DNA of 9,018 bases from Solobacterium sp. (GTDB lineage Bacteria > Bacillota_I > Bacilli_A > Erysipelotrichales > Erysipelotrichaceae), in contig JAFWCP010000056.1 of NCBI GenBank assembly GCA_017536845.1, positions 1 through 9,018 on the forward strand. Reading direction: 5' to 3'. The notes beneath the pieces were generated by a model. That model saw only the letters and a list, made by a program, of their open reading frames with translations. It was not told the origin of the DNA and searched no databases. Numbering within the stretch: position 1 is the stretch's first letter; every line of letters starts with the position of its first letter. The position numbers were made by a program, and so were the translations under genes. Below are positions 1 to 6,081 of the stretch, in pieces.

Positions 1-396
1 GAAACGGACTATGAGACGGCACTGGCAGAGATCCGCAGCGGCCGCAAGCGGTCACACTGGATGTGGTATATCTTCCCTCAGCTCAAAGGCCTGGGCATGT
101 CACATATGTCGGATTATTATGGGCTGGACGGCATTGAGGAAGCAAGGGCGTATATACAGGATCCTGTTCTGGCTGAGCGGCTTCACCGCATCAGCGCTGC
201 TCTTCTTGATCTTACGGAAACCGATCCGGGCAGGATCATGGGTTATCCCGATGACCGCAAGCTGTTATCGTGCATGACCCTGTTCTCCCTGGTCAGCGAT
301 GATCCTGTCTATCCGCAGGTGCTCGACAGGCTGTACAAAGGCCGCCGGGATGCAAGGACCCTGAAGATGGCCGGGACGGAAAGAAAACCCGCATGA
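1..396 (+). CDS. DUF1810 family protein, 3' part (5' end outside window)
   Basis: The reading frame is open from base 1, so the gene begins upstream; 131 residues are visible. The run SHWMWYIFPQLKGLG, followed by EARAYIQDPVL and later PDDRKLLSCMTLF, matches the conserved core of the DUF1810 family, small soluble proteins of about 140-150 residues with no established biochemical role. Judged against that length, only a short N-terminal piece is missing. The visible protein has no signal peptide or membrane segment. The stop codon overlaps the start of the next gene in an ATGA (393-396), so the two are probably co-transcribed and translationally coupled. The family call is recognition of the motif order; the function is unknown. 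Confidence 0.85.
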   Translation, partial: ETDYETALAEIRSGRKRSHWMWYIFPQLKGLGMSHMSDYYGLDGIEEARAYIQDPVLAERLHRISAALLDLTETDPGRIMGYPDDRKLLSCMTLFSLVSDDPVYPQVLDRLYKGRRDARTLKMAGTERKPA

Positions 397-902
397 AGAA
401 GATCGTCCTGATGAGTGACAGCCATTATGTCTATGAAGCGATGGATCTCATTCATCATGCCTTTCCGGAGGCGGATTACCATATCCACTGCGGCGATGTC
501 CTGCTGCCGCCGGCGCTGACAGAAGGCTGGGACTGTGTCATGGGCAACTGCGATTTTCCTGACTATCCGATGGCGAGAAGCTATGAGATTGAAGGTCATA
601 GAATCCTGGTCAGACATGGCCATGACATCTTCTATGGCCCGGCCGATACCGGAGCACTTGCCGGTTATGCCCGGGTGCGTGGTTATGATGTTGTCATGTT
701 CGGCCATTCCCACATGTATTGCGATACGGTTGTCAAAGGGGTGCGGCTGCTGAATCCGGGATCGGTGAGCTTCAATAAGGATTTTACCGAGCCATCGTTC
801 ATGATCGTCACAATCGACGGTCAGAAAATTCACGCTGAAAGGATGATTTATCCTGACTTTCTGACGAAAACCGGACAGGGCAGTAAAAAAGATATTGACT
901 GA
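393..902 (+). CDS. YfcE/MJ0936-type metallophosphodiesterase
   Basis: A 169-residue cytosolic calcineurin-like phosphoesterase of the YfcE/MJ0936 class, whose members hydrolyse model phosphodiesters with two bound metal ions; the physiological substrate is generally unknown. All expected metal and active-site motifs are visible: SDSH (D9, H11), CGD (D35), GNCD (N52), HGH (H75) and GHSH (H105, H107), followed by LNPGS, typical of the family C-terminus. The length is normal for single-domain members. The start is the ATG within the ATGA overlap with the upstream gene; no strong ribosome site precedes it, which suits translational coupling. No clear intrinsic terminator follows. Specific activity cannot be read from the sequence. 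Confidence 0.92.
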   Translation: MKKIVLMSDSHYVYEAMDLIHHAFPEADYHIHCGDVLLPPALTEGWDCVMGNCDFPDYPMARSYEIEGHRILVRHGHDIFYGPADTGALAGYARVRGYDVVMFGHSHMYCDTVVKGVRLLNPGSVSFNKDFTEPSFMIVTIDGQKIHAERMIYPDFLTKTGQGSKKDID

Positions 903-975
903 ATTTGTGATCTGCATCAGAATAAACGGAATTTTCATACCGAAATGAACAGTAAATCAGGGCAAATGGATAAAA

Positions 976-990
976 AGAATTGAAAATTCT
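976..990. repeat. Small perfect inverted repeat, 6-base arms
   Basis: Arms AGAATT and AATTCT are separated by the three bases GAA. It lies in the AT-rich spacer and overlaps the -35 element of the candidate promoter at 980-1007. It could be a protein-binding site, but such short AT-rich palindromes also arise by chance. Confidence 0.4.
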
Positions 991-1007
991 GTGTTTGAAA
1001 GTCTAAT
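980..1007 (+). promoter_or_regulatory. Candidate upstream sigma-A promoter
   Basis: TTGAAA (980-985) and TCTAAT (1002-1007) each match the sigma-A consensus at 5 of 6 positions, with a 16-base spacer. Transcription would start near 1014, inside the 19-base palindrome at 1007-1025, and give a leader of about 125 bases before the ArsC/Spx-like gene. It would be a second promoter besides the one at 1114-1122. This is a sequence match only. Confidence 0.4.
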
Positions 1008-1025
1008 GTTTCCTGATAGGAAACA
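1007..1025. promoter_or_regulatory. 19-base perfect palindrome, possible operator
   Basis: The arms TGTTTCCT and AGGAAACA are exact reverse complements around a three-base centre, GAT. The palindrome touches the last base of the candidate -10 at 1002-1007 and covers the predicted start of transcription, a usual position for a repressor site. No T-run follows, so it is not a convincing intrinsic terminator for the upstream gene. The binding protein, if any, cannot be named. Confidence 0.45.
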
Positions 1026-1113
1026 CTTTATCAAAAAGAACGCATGAATTATTTGTTTAGATTCACATACCATACGTTTGAGAGTTAATTTCGAGTGGTA
1101 ATCTATACCTGTG

Positions 1114-1122
1114 TGTTATAAT
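1114..1122 (+). promoter_or_regulatory. Extended -10 promoter of the ArsC/Spx-like gene
   Basis: TGT followed by a perfect TATAAT (1117-1122) forms an extended -10 element. No good -35 is present at 16-18 bases upstream, as is common when TGN is present. Transcription would start near 1129, leaving a leader of only about 12 bases that carries the ribosome site. Confidence 0.7.
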
Positions 1123-1131
1123 GAATCCACC

Positions 1132-1136
1132 GGAGG
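1132..1136 (+). promoter_or_regulatory. Ribosome binding site that fixes the start at 1141
   Basis: GGAGG lies four bases before the ATG at 1141. It rules against the in-frame GTG at 1111, which lies inside the promoter. Confidence 0.8.
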
Positions 1137-1140
1137 AAAT

Positions 1141-1503
1141 ATGCTATTTATATTTTATCCGCGATGCGGTACCTGCAGGAAGGCTAAAAAATGGCTGGAT
1201 GACCATGGCGTATCCTGCCGTGAACGTGATATCGTTTCTGACAATCCGACGGAAGATGAGCTGCGCACCTGGCATCAGGCGGCAGGAATCGATCTGAAGA
1301 AGTTTTTTAATACAAGCGGACAGCTGTACAGGTCCATGAATCTGAAAGTGCGCCTGCCGCAGATGGGCGAGGATGAAATGTACGCTCTTCTGGCGGAAAA
1401 CGGCATGCTTGTAAAACGGCCGGTACTGGTGCTGGATGACGGGCGTGTCATCATCGGTTTCAGGGAAGAACAGTACGAATCCCTGTTTGACAAAGGCGTT
1501 TAG
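1141..1503 (+). CDS. ArsC/Spx-like thioredoxin-fold protein (COG1393)
   Basis: A 120-residue cytosolic protein of the arsenate reductase/Spx superfamily. A CxxC motif (C9-G-T-C12) follows the first beta strand, and the family KRP signature with the cis-proline is at K92-R93-P94 (LVKRPVLV). N58-T59-S60-G61 precedes QLYRSMNL, and VRLPQM carries R71, both typical of this group. Family members include glutaredoxin-coupled arsenate reductases, the transcription factor Spx, which contacts the RNA polymerase alpha C-terminal domain, and many uncharacterised proteins; the sequence alone does not separate these roles. No other arsenic-resistance gene is nearby, which weakens the arsenate reading. The ATG at 1141 is chosen because GGAGG precedes it and the longer form would start inside the promoter. 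It lies 43 bases before the AP2 gene with no terminator between, so they are probably co-transcribed. Confidence 0.85.
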   Translation: MLFIFYPRCGTCRKAKKWLDDHGVSCRERDIVSDNPTEDELRTWHQAAGIDLKKFFNTSGQLYRSMNLKVRLPQMGEDEMYALLAENGMLVKRPVLVLDDGRVIIGFREEQYESLFDKGV

Positions 1504-1546
1504 CGGGAAACATCCTGCTGAGGCATAAAAGAGAGAGGTAATATTT

Positions 1547-2056
1547 ATGAAGTATGCGGAGATCATGCCCCCCAAGAGGAAGCCGAGAGATCAGCTGGAG
1601 GGTAAAAAGTTCAACAAGCTCACAGTTATAAGGTATGTGGGCACAAAGAACAACCACGCGGTATGGGAATGCAAATGCGACTGCGGCAATATCGTCAATG
1701 TCCGTGCAGCGTATCTGAAGAACGGCCATACCAAGTCCTGCGGATGCATTTACAGCGTCAATGAAGTCAGACATTACATTGACGGTACATGCATCGAAAG
1801 AATCCTGACCGGTGTACCGGCCAACAATACCAGCGGTGTCAAGGGTGTTCATTATGCCAAGGCTACCGGCAAGTGGGTTGCACAGATCACTTACAGCCGT
1901 AAGACACACCATCTGGGTTCCTTCGATACTCTGGAAGAAGCTGCTGCTGCCAGAAGAGCTGCCGAAGAAATCTACTACAGACCTGTTCTGGAAAAGTACG
2001 AGGCTATCAAGGCTGAGGAATCCCGCAAGGCAAGAGAAGCTCAGTTTGCAAAATGA
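1547..2056 (+). CDS. AP2-domain DNA-binding protein with cysteine-rich N-terminal module
   Basis: The protein has 169 residues. The N-terminal part (about 19-67) reads GKKFNKLTVI, then WECKCDCG and KSCGC; five cysteines (C42, C44, C46, C65, C67) suggest a metal-binding knuckle seen in AP2/HNH-type phage and homing-endonuclease proteins. Residues 94-144 form an AP2-type domain: NTSGVKGVHY, GKWVAQITY, HHLGSFDTLEEAAAARR. The tail is charged and helical. No HNH nuclease motif is present, so I infer a DNA-binding protein without cutting activity. AGAGAGG at 1532-1538, eight bases before the ATG, supports this start; a second in-frame ATG at 1565 is possible. The second half uses many GCT, GGT, GTT and TAC codons, unlike its neighbours and more like highly expressed genes. 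A terminator follows at 2167-2205. The target and biological role are unknown. Confidence 0.85.
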   Translation: MKYAEIMPPKRKPRDQLEGKKFNKLTVIRYVGTKNNHAVWECKCDCGNIVNVRAAYLKNGHTKSCGCIYSVNEVRHYIDGTCIERILTGVPANNTSGVKGVHYAKATGKWVAQITYSRKTHHLGSFDTLEEAAAARRAAEEIYYRPVLEKYEAIKAEESRKAREAQFAK

Positions 2057-2166
2057 TCGTCAGCCGGTTTACAGCGCTCCGGCAGCCGGCAGGCATGAAG
2101 AGTGAGCGGGCAGAAAGACAGCCCGGCTGCGGTTGGCGGAAAAAAGGCTGTACGGCATACGGTATG

Positions 2167-2205
2167 AAACGATTAAAAAGACACTCCGGTGTCTTTTTAT
2201 CGTTT
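2167..2205. terminator. Strong intrinsic terminator, nearly symmetric
   Basis: AAAAAGACAC (2175-2184) pairs perfectly with GTGTCTTTTT (2189-2198) around the loop TCCG. The stem extends by AAACGAT (2167-2173) against ATCGTTT (2199-2205), with a single unpaired T at 2174. A-rich and T-rich flanks mean it could end transcription from either side. It closes the ArsC/Spx-AP2 unit. The spacer before it, 2057-2166, shows no gene. Confidence 0.9.
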
Positions 2206-2221
2206 ATTGAGCGAAGTCCTA

Positions 2222-2230
2222 TGCTACAAT
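2222..2230 (+). promoter_or_regulatory. Extended -10 promoter of the hydrogenase gene
   Basis: TGC followed by TACAAT (2225-2230) is an extended -10; the -35 region is weak. Transcription would start near 2237, just before the ribosome site, so the leader is very short. It lies directly after the terminator at 2167-2205. Confidence 0.65.
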
Positions 2231-2237
2231 AACGGCA

Positions 2238-2244
2238 AGAGAGG
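2238..2244 (+). promoter_or_regulatory. Ribosome binding site that fixes the start at 2252
   Basis: AGAGAGG stands seven bases before the ATG at 2252. The block AGAGAGGTAAT also precedes the AP2 gene. It excludes the longer frame from 2189, which begins inside the terminator. Confidence 0.8.
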
Positions 2245-2251
2245 TAATCAT

Positions 2252-3712
2252 ATGCCTGTATATACAAATGATGCAAGAAAATTCAAATTCAACGTTCTGA
2301 TTGAAGTCTGTGAGCAGTGCTTCAAGGGTGACCTGAAGGAAGAAGAAGTTTATGCCCTTGCCAAGGACCTCGTTTCCCTCGGCGGCCAGCGTTACCGCTG
2401 CTGCGTGTACAAGGAACGGGAAATCCTGCGCCAGAGGGCAAGGCTGTCGATGGGCCTGATGGCTTCCGAAACAGCCCCCTTCAATCCGCACCAGATCGTC
2501 CAGGTCATAGAAGCGGCCTGCGACGGCTGTACCATCAAGAAGATCCGCGTTACCGACAACTGCCGCAAGTGCATGACCAAGTCGTGTCTTGGCGCCTGCA
2601 ACTTCGGTGCCCTTTCGATCGGTACCAACCAGGCCCAGATTGATTATGACAAGTGCCGTGAATGCGGCTTATGCGCCAAGGCCTGTCCGTACAACGCGAT
2701 CGTCGTCACCGAAAGACCCTGCTACTCTCATTGCCCGGTCGGCGCCATTTCCTGGGATGAAAGCGATATCGCTGTCATTGATGAGGAAAAGTGCATCAAC
2801 TGCGGCCAGTGTGAGATGGCCTGCCCGTTTGGGGCCATTGAAGAGCTCAGCTGGGTTGTGGATGTCATCAGTGACCTGCGTTCCGACCGCAAGGTAGCGG
2901 CGATTGTCGCACCTTCGATCCAGGGCCAGTTCGGCGCCGCACCGCTTGGCAAGATCTTTACCGGCATCAAGAAGCTCGGCTTTGATGAAGTCTATGAAGT
3001 CGCCACCGGTGCCGATGCCATTGCCTATTATGAAGCAAAGGAACTGGAAGAGCACATCAAGCTCGGCAGGCCGATGACAACCTCCTGCTGCACCGCCTTT
3101 GTCAACATGCTCAGGCAGCATTTCCCGCAGCAGTACATCGAAAACAAGTCCACCCTGGTAACGCCGATGATGGCGCTGGCCAGAAAACTCAAGAGCGAGG
3201 ATCCCAAGCGCCGTGTTGTCTTCATCGGTCCGTGTGTTTCCAAGAAGCAGGAAGCCATGGAAGAAGGCTCTGCGGTTGACTATGTCCTGACCTATGAAGA
3301 ACTGTTCTGCATGTTCGAAGCAAAACGCATTGAGCTTCGGAATATGGAAGAATCGGCAACTGATACTCCGTCGAACTACGGCCGCAACTTCGCGGCGGTC
3401 GGCGGCGTCAGTGCTGCGGTTGTCCAGGCGATCAAGGAAATGAATGAGACAGCAGTTACCAGCGTCATCGCCAACGGCGGCAAGGAATGCCGGGCCCAGC
3501 TGGAACTGATCAGAAAGGGCAAGTTCACCGCCAACATCCTGGAAGGCATGTGCTGTGAAGGCGGCTGCATCGGCGGGCCGGCGGTCATTGACAAGAGCGC
3601 CCTCGTCAAGGGCAGGATGATGAAGGAGAACATGAAGAACAAGGACCGCAAGGTACTTGAAGCGGTACGCGACAACTCCTTCGAAAATATCGGTCTCGAA
3701 GTTACGAAATAA
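2252..3712 (+). CDS. Monomeric [FeFe] hydrogenase, group-B-like
   Basis: A 486-residue soluble iron-sulfur enzyme expected to interconvert protons and hydrogen with ferredoxin as likely partner. The N-terminal 90 residues carry C20, C23, C50 and C51. Four cluster regions follow: C104/C107/C112/C116; the classical C135/C138/C141/C145; RPCYSHCP (C157, C161); and the classical C181/C184/C187/C191. The H-cluster domain has L1 TTSCC (C279, C280), L2 IGPCVSKK (C328) and L3 EGMCCEGGC (C435, C439), so all four expected H-cluster ligands and the proton-relay cysteine C279 are kept. GPC in L2 and GGCIGGP in L3 are typical of group B rather than group A. The residue after the L1 cysteines is Thr281 where Pro is usual. 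The gene stands alone between its own promoter and terminator; no maturase gene is in the window. The group assignment is from motif memory, without a tree. Confidence 0.9.
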   Translation: MPVYTNDARKFKFNVLIEVCEQCFKGDLKEEEVYALAKDLVSLGGQRYRCCVYKEREILRQRARLSMGLMASETAPFNPHQIVQVIEAACDGCTIKKIRVTDNCRKCMTKSCLGACNFGALSIGTNQAQIDYDKCRECGLCAKACPYNAIVVTERPCYSHCPVGAISWDESDIAVIDEEKCINCGQCEMACPFGAIEELSWVVDVISDLRSDRKVAAIVAPSIQGQFGAAPLGKIFTGIKKLGFDEVYEVATGADAIAYYEAKELEEHIKLGRPMTTSCCTAFVNMLRQHFPQQYIENKSTLVTPMMALARKLKSEDPKRRVVFIGPCVSKKQEAMEEGSAVDYVLTYEELFCMFEAKRIELRNMEESATDTPSNYGRNFAAVGGVSAAVVQAIKEMNETAVTSVIANGGKECRAQLELIRKGKFTANILEGMCCEGGCIGGPAVIDKSALVKGRMMKENMKNKDRKVLEAVRDNSFENIGLEVTK

Positions 3713-3732
3713 GGTCCTCATTGACCTGGTGA

Positions 3733-3765
3733 AAAGACGGTGCCGGTTTTCCCGGCATCGTTTTT
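3733..3765 (+). terminator. Intrinsic terminator of the hydrogenase gene
   Basis: ACGGTGCCGG (3737-3746) pairs with CCGGCATCGT (3752-3761) with one G-U pair and the loop TTTTC. A T-run at 3761-3765 follows and the AAAA upstream can extend the stem. It begins 20 bases after the stop codon. Confidence 0.88.
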
Positions 3766-3828
3766 ATGACGATTCATCATCTGAATGAAACAGCTGCAAA
3801 CAGCCGTCAACAAACTGACAGCGGGATG

Positions 3829-3837
3829 TGGTATCAT
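3829..3837 (+). promoter_or_regulatory. Candidate extended -10 promoter of the pepD operon
   Basis: TGG followed by TATCAT (3832-3837, 5 of 6 matches) gives an extended -10. CTGACA at 3815-3820 looks like a -35 but is only 11 bases away, so it cannot serve this -10. The expected start is near 3844, giving a leader of about 26 bases. Confidence 0.5.
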
Positions 3838-3869
3838 ATTGCGGATAAAGGAAGAGAGGTTTAGATGTC

Positions 3870-5312
3870 ATGAGCGTATTTGATGGGCTCGAACCGAAAG
3901 GTGTTTTTTCATTTTTTGAAGCAATAGCAGCGATTCCGCACGGATCGCGGGATACAAAAAGAATCAGCGATTATCTGGTCAGTTTTGCGGCCGAAAGAGG
4001 CCTTGACCATGTTCAGGATGCGATGAACAACGTGATCATCCGCAAGCCGGCAAGCGTCGGGTATGAAGACGCGCCGACGGTCATCCTGCAGGGCCATATG
4101 GACATGGTCTGCGCCAAGGAAGAAGGCCTGGCATTTGATTTCCATAACGATTCCCTGAAGCTGCGTCTGGATAACGGCATCATTTCCGCCGAAGGGACAA
4201 CGCTGGGCGGGGATGATGGCATCGCCGTCGCCTTTATGCTGGCAATCCTGGATGCTGATGACATCCCGCACCCGGCCCTGGAATGCGTGTTTACCGTTGA
4301 TGAGGAAATCGGCATGCTCGGAGCAGCCGGGCTTGACAAATCACAGCTGAAGGGCCGGCTGATGCTGAATATCGACAGTGAAGACGAAGGCATCCTGCTT
4401 GCTTCCTGCGCCGGCGGCGTCCGTGTCAACCTGCATAGGCCGATTGCCTTTGAAACATACCGCGGCGTGCCGCTCTATGTGGCGGTCAGGGACCTGGCCG
4501 GCGGCCATTCGGGCGTGGAAATCGATAAGGGCAGGGCCAATGCCAACAAGGTCCTCGGCCGCATCCTGCGCCGGATTTCCCTTGTCAGCGAGCTGCGTCT
4601 TGAAAGCATTGAAGGCGGCACGGCGGACAACGCCATTGCATCCAACGCCATTGCCAGGATGCTGGTGGCCGACCACAATGCGGCCGTTCGTGAGATTGCC
4701 GCCATCCAGGCTGAGCTGAAGCATGAATATGCCGTAACCGATCCCGCCATCCGCCTGGAGTGCTATTATGCGCCGATCCATGAAAGGGAAGCCATGGACG
4801 CAAAGACGACCGATGATGTCATCTTCCTGCTGCAGATGATCCCGGACGGCATCCAGCGCATGAGCTTTGATATCGCCGGCCTGGTTGAAACATCCCTGAA
4901 CCTCGGCATCGTCAAAACCGAAGAGGGCTGCGTGCATTTCGCCAGTGCCGTGCGCTCTTCCGTCGAATCCGAAAAGAATGCCCTGGTCGAACAGATCAGG
5001 TATCTTGCTCAGCGCACCGGCGCACAGGCGGAACTGGTCGGCGCCTATCCGGCCTGGGAATACCGTCAGGATTCCTATCTGCGTGACAAGATGGTTGAAG
5101 TGTTTGCGAAACAGTACGGCCACGCGCCGGTTGTCAAGGCGATCCATGCCGGCCTGGAATGCGGGCTGTTCGCCGGGGAGCTGGAAGGGCTTGACGCTGT
5201 TTCCTTCGGCCCTGACATGAAGGATATCCATACGCCGAAAGAGTCCATGGACGTCAAGAGCGTCCAGAGGACCTGGCAGTATCTGCTGGAAGTGCTCAAG
5301 GAGATCAGATAA
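3870..5312 (+). CDS. pepD: M20-family Xaa-His (aminoacyl-histidine) dipeptidase
   Basis: A 480-residue cytosolic zinc metallopeptidase of the PepD type, which cleaves dipeptides such as Xaa-His and feeds peptide-derived amino acids into metabolism. The metal-binding frame is complete: H76 and D78 in QGHMDMV, D115 in LGGDDG, catalytic E145 and metal-binding E146 in FTVDEEIG, D169 in NIDSED, and H454 in KDIHTPKES. H213 in AGGHSG belongs to the inserted lid/dimerisation domain (about 185-390). The length matches the family. GAGAGG at 3854-3859 lies ten bases before the ATG at 3870. An ATG at 3865 opens only a two-codon frame ending in a TGA that overlaps this start. The stop is one base before the ABC ATPase gene, indicating one transcript. 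The exact dipeptide preference is inferred from the family. Confidence 0.93.
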   Translation: MSVFDGLEPKGVFSFFEAIAAIPHGSRDTKRISDYLVSFAAERGLDHVQDAMNNVIIRKPASVGYEDAPTVILQGHMDMVCAKEEGLAFDFHNDSLKLRLDNGIISAEGTTLGGDDGIAVAFMLAILDADDIPHPALECVFTVDEEIGMLGAAGLDKSQLKGRLMLNIDSEDEGILLASCAGGVRVNLHRPIAFETYRGVPLYVAVRDLAGGHSGVEIDKGRANANKVLGRILRRISLVSELRLESIEGGTADNAIASNAIARMLVADHNAAVREIAAIQAELKHEYAVTDPAIRLECYYAPIHEREAMDAKTTDDVIFLLQMIPDGIQRMSFDIAGLVETSLNLGIVKTEEGCVHFASAVRSSVESEKNALVEQIRYLAQRTGAQAELVGAYPAWEYRQDSYLRDKMVEVFAKQYGHAPVVKAIHAGLECGLFAGELEGLDAVSFGPDMKDIHTPKESMDVKSVQRTWQYLLEVLKEIR

Positions 5313-5313
5313 C

Positions 5314-6081
5314 ATGGCGAATACTGTGCTTGAAGCAAAACACATGAAGAAGATTTACAATTACCAGACACCCAATGCTTTCGAGGCGCTCCACGACATC
5401 ACCTTCAAGGTGGAGGAAGGGGAGTTCATTGCGATCATGGGTCCTTCCGGTTCCGGCAAATCCACCTTCATCAACAACATTTCCACGATTGACATGTATA
5501 CCGAAGGCCACGTCTTCATCGGCGGCAGAGAAGTCAAACGGATGACGAGCAATGAAATCGGCCGTTTCCGCTACCAGAACCTTGGCTTCATTTTCCAGGA
5601 TTTCAACCTGCTGGATACGCATACGATCTATGAAAACATCGCCATGCCGTTATCCCTTGCCCATGTCAGCAAGGAAGAGATCGCCCCTAAGGTGCAGGCT
5701 CTGGCCGAGAAGATGGACATCACGTCACTGCTGAAGAAATTCCCGTACGAGTGCTCAGGCGGCCAGCGGCAGCGGGCAGCCATCTGCCGGGCACTGATCA
5801 ATGAACCGCAGATCATCGTCGCCGACGAGCCGACCGGCAACCTCGACTCGAAGAACAGCTCGGAACTGATGAAGATCCTCAAGGACATGAACGAAAAAGA
5901 CGGCGTGACGATCGTCATGGTTACCCACGACGCCCTGATCGCGTCGTATTCGACAAGGCTGATCATGATCAAGGACGGCGCCATTGAAGTCGAGCTGCAG
6001 CGTGGGGACCTGACCCAGGATGCCTACTTCCAGAAAATCGTCGAAGTCAACTCGCAGGAATCCAGGGAGCTCATCCAATGA
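5314..6081 (+). CDS. ABC transporter ATP-binding protein, BceA/MacB type
   Basis: A 255-residue nucleotide-binding subunit for the permease that follows. All ABC motifs are present: Walker A GPSGSGKST (43-51), Q-loop Q95 in FIFQDFNLL, signature CSGGQ (147-151), Walker B IIVADE with E172, D-loop NLDS and switch H205 in VTHD. The C-terminal extension (IKDGAIEVEL, then DAYFQKIVEV) resembles BceA-type ATPases of antimicrobial-peptide detoxification modules rather than LolD. It starts one base after pepD; AAGGAG at 5298-5303 within the end of pepD is a fair ribosome site. Its stop overlaps the permease start by four bases. No response regulator or sensor kinase gene is adjacent, unlike many Bce modules. 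The substrate is unknown. Confidence 0.92.
   Translation: MANTVLEAKHMKKIYNYQTPNAFEALHDITFKVEEGEFIAIMGPSGSGKSTFINNISTIDMYTEGHVFIGGREVKRMTSNEIGRFRYQNLGFIFQDFNLLDTHTIYENIAMPLSLAHVSKEEIAPKVQALAEKMDITSLLKKFPYECSGGQRQRAAICRALINEPQIIVADEPTGNLDSKNSSELMKILKDMNEKDGVTIVMVTHDALIASYSTRLIMIKDGAIEVELQRGDLTQDAYFQKIVEVNSQESRELIQ

Noticed and set aside
309..938. Minus-strand frame of 209 codons opposite the phosphodiesterase
   Set aside because: Shadow of the conserved phosphodiesterase; no recognisable domain.
1044..1088. Possible 14-codon leader peptide in the AT-rich spacer
   Set aside because: No ribosome site and no telling composition; only transcribed if the distal promoter is real.
1111..1140. Earlier GTG start for the ArsC/Spx-like gene
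   Set aside because: It lies inside the extended -10 promoter, and GGAGG stands right before the ATG at 1141.
1141..1503. Arsenic-resistance operon
   Set aside because: No arsenite pump or ArsR gene nearby; the protein fits the wider ArsC/Spx superfamily.
2057..2166. GC-rich repeats of CAGCCGG/CCGGCTG as a structured RNA
   Set aside because: The only long pairing has a loop of more than 30 bases and no conserved RNA pattern is recognised.
2189..2251. Earlier start for the hydrogenase
   Set aside because: It begins inside the terminator hairpin and upstream of the promoter.
2669..3721. Long minus-strand frame of 350 codons opposite the hydrogenase
   Set aside because: It mirrors a clearly conserved gene, shows no recognisable motif and has no ribosome site; long antisense frames are expected in this codon use.
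4341..5345. Minus-strand frame of 334 codons opposite pepD
   Set aside because: Shadow of the conserved pepD frame, with no family motifs.
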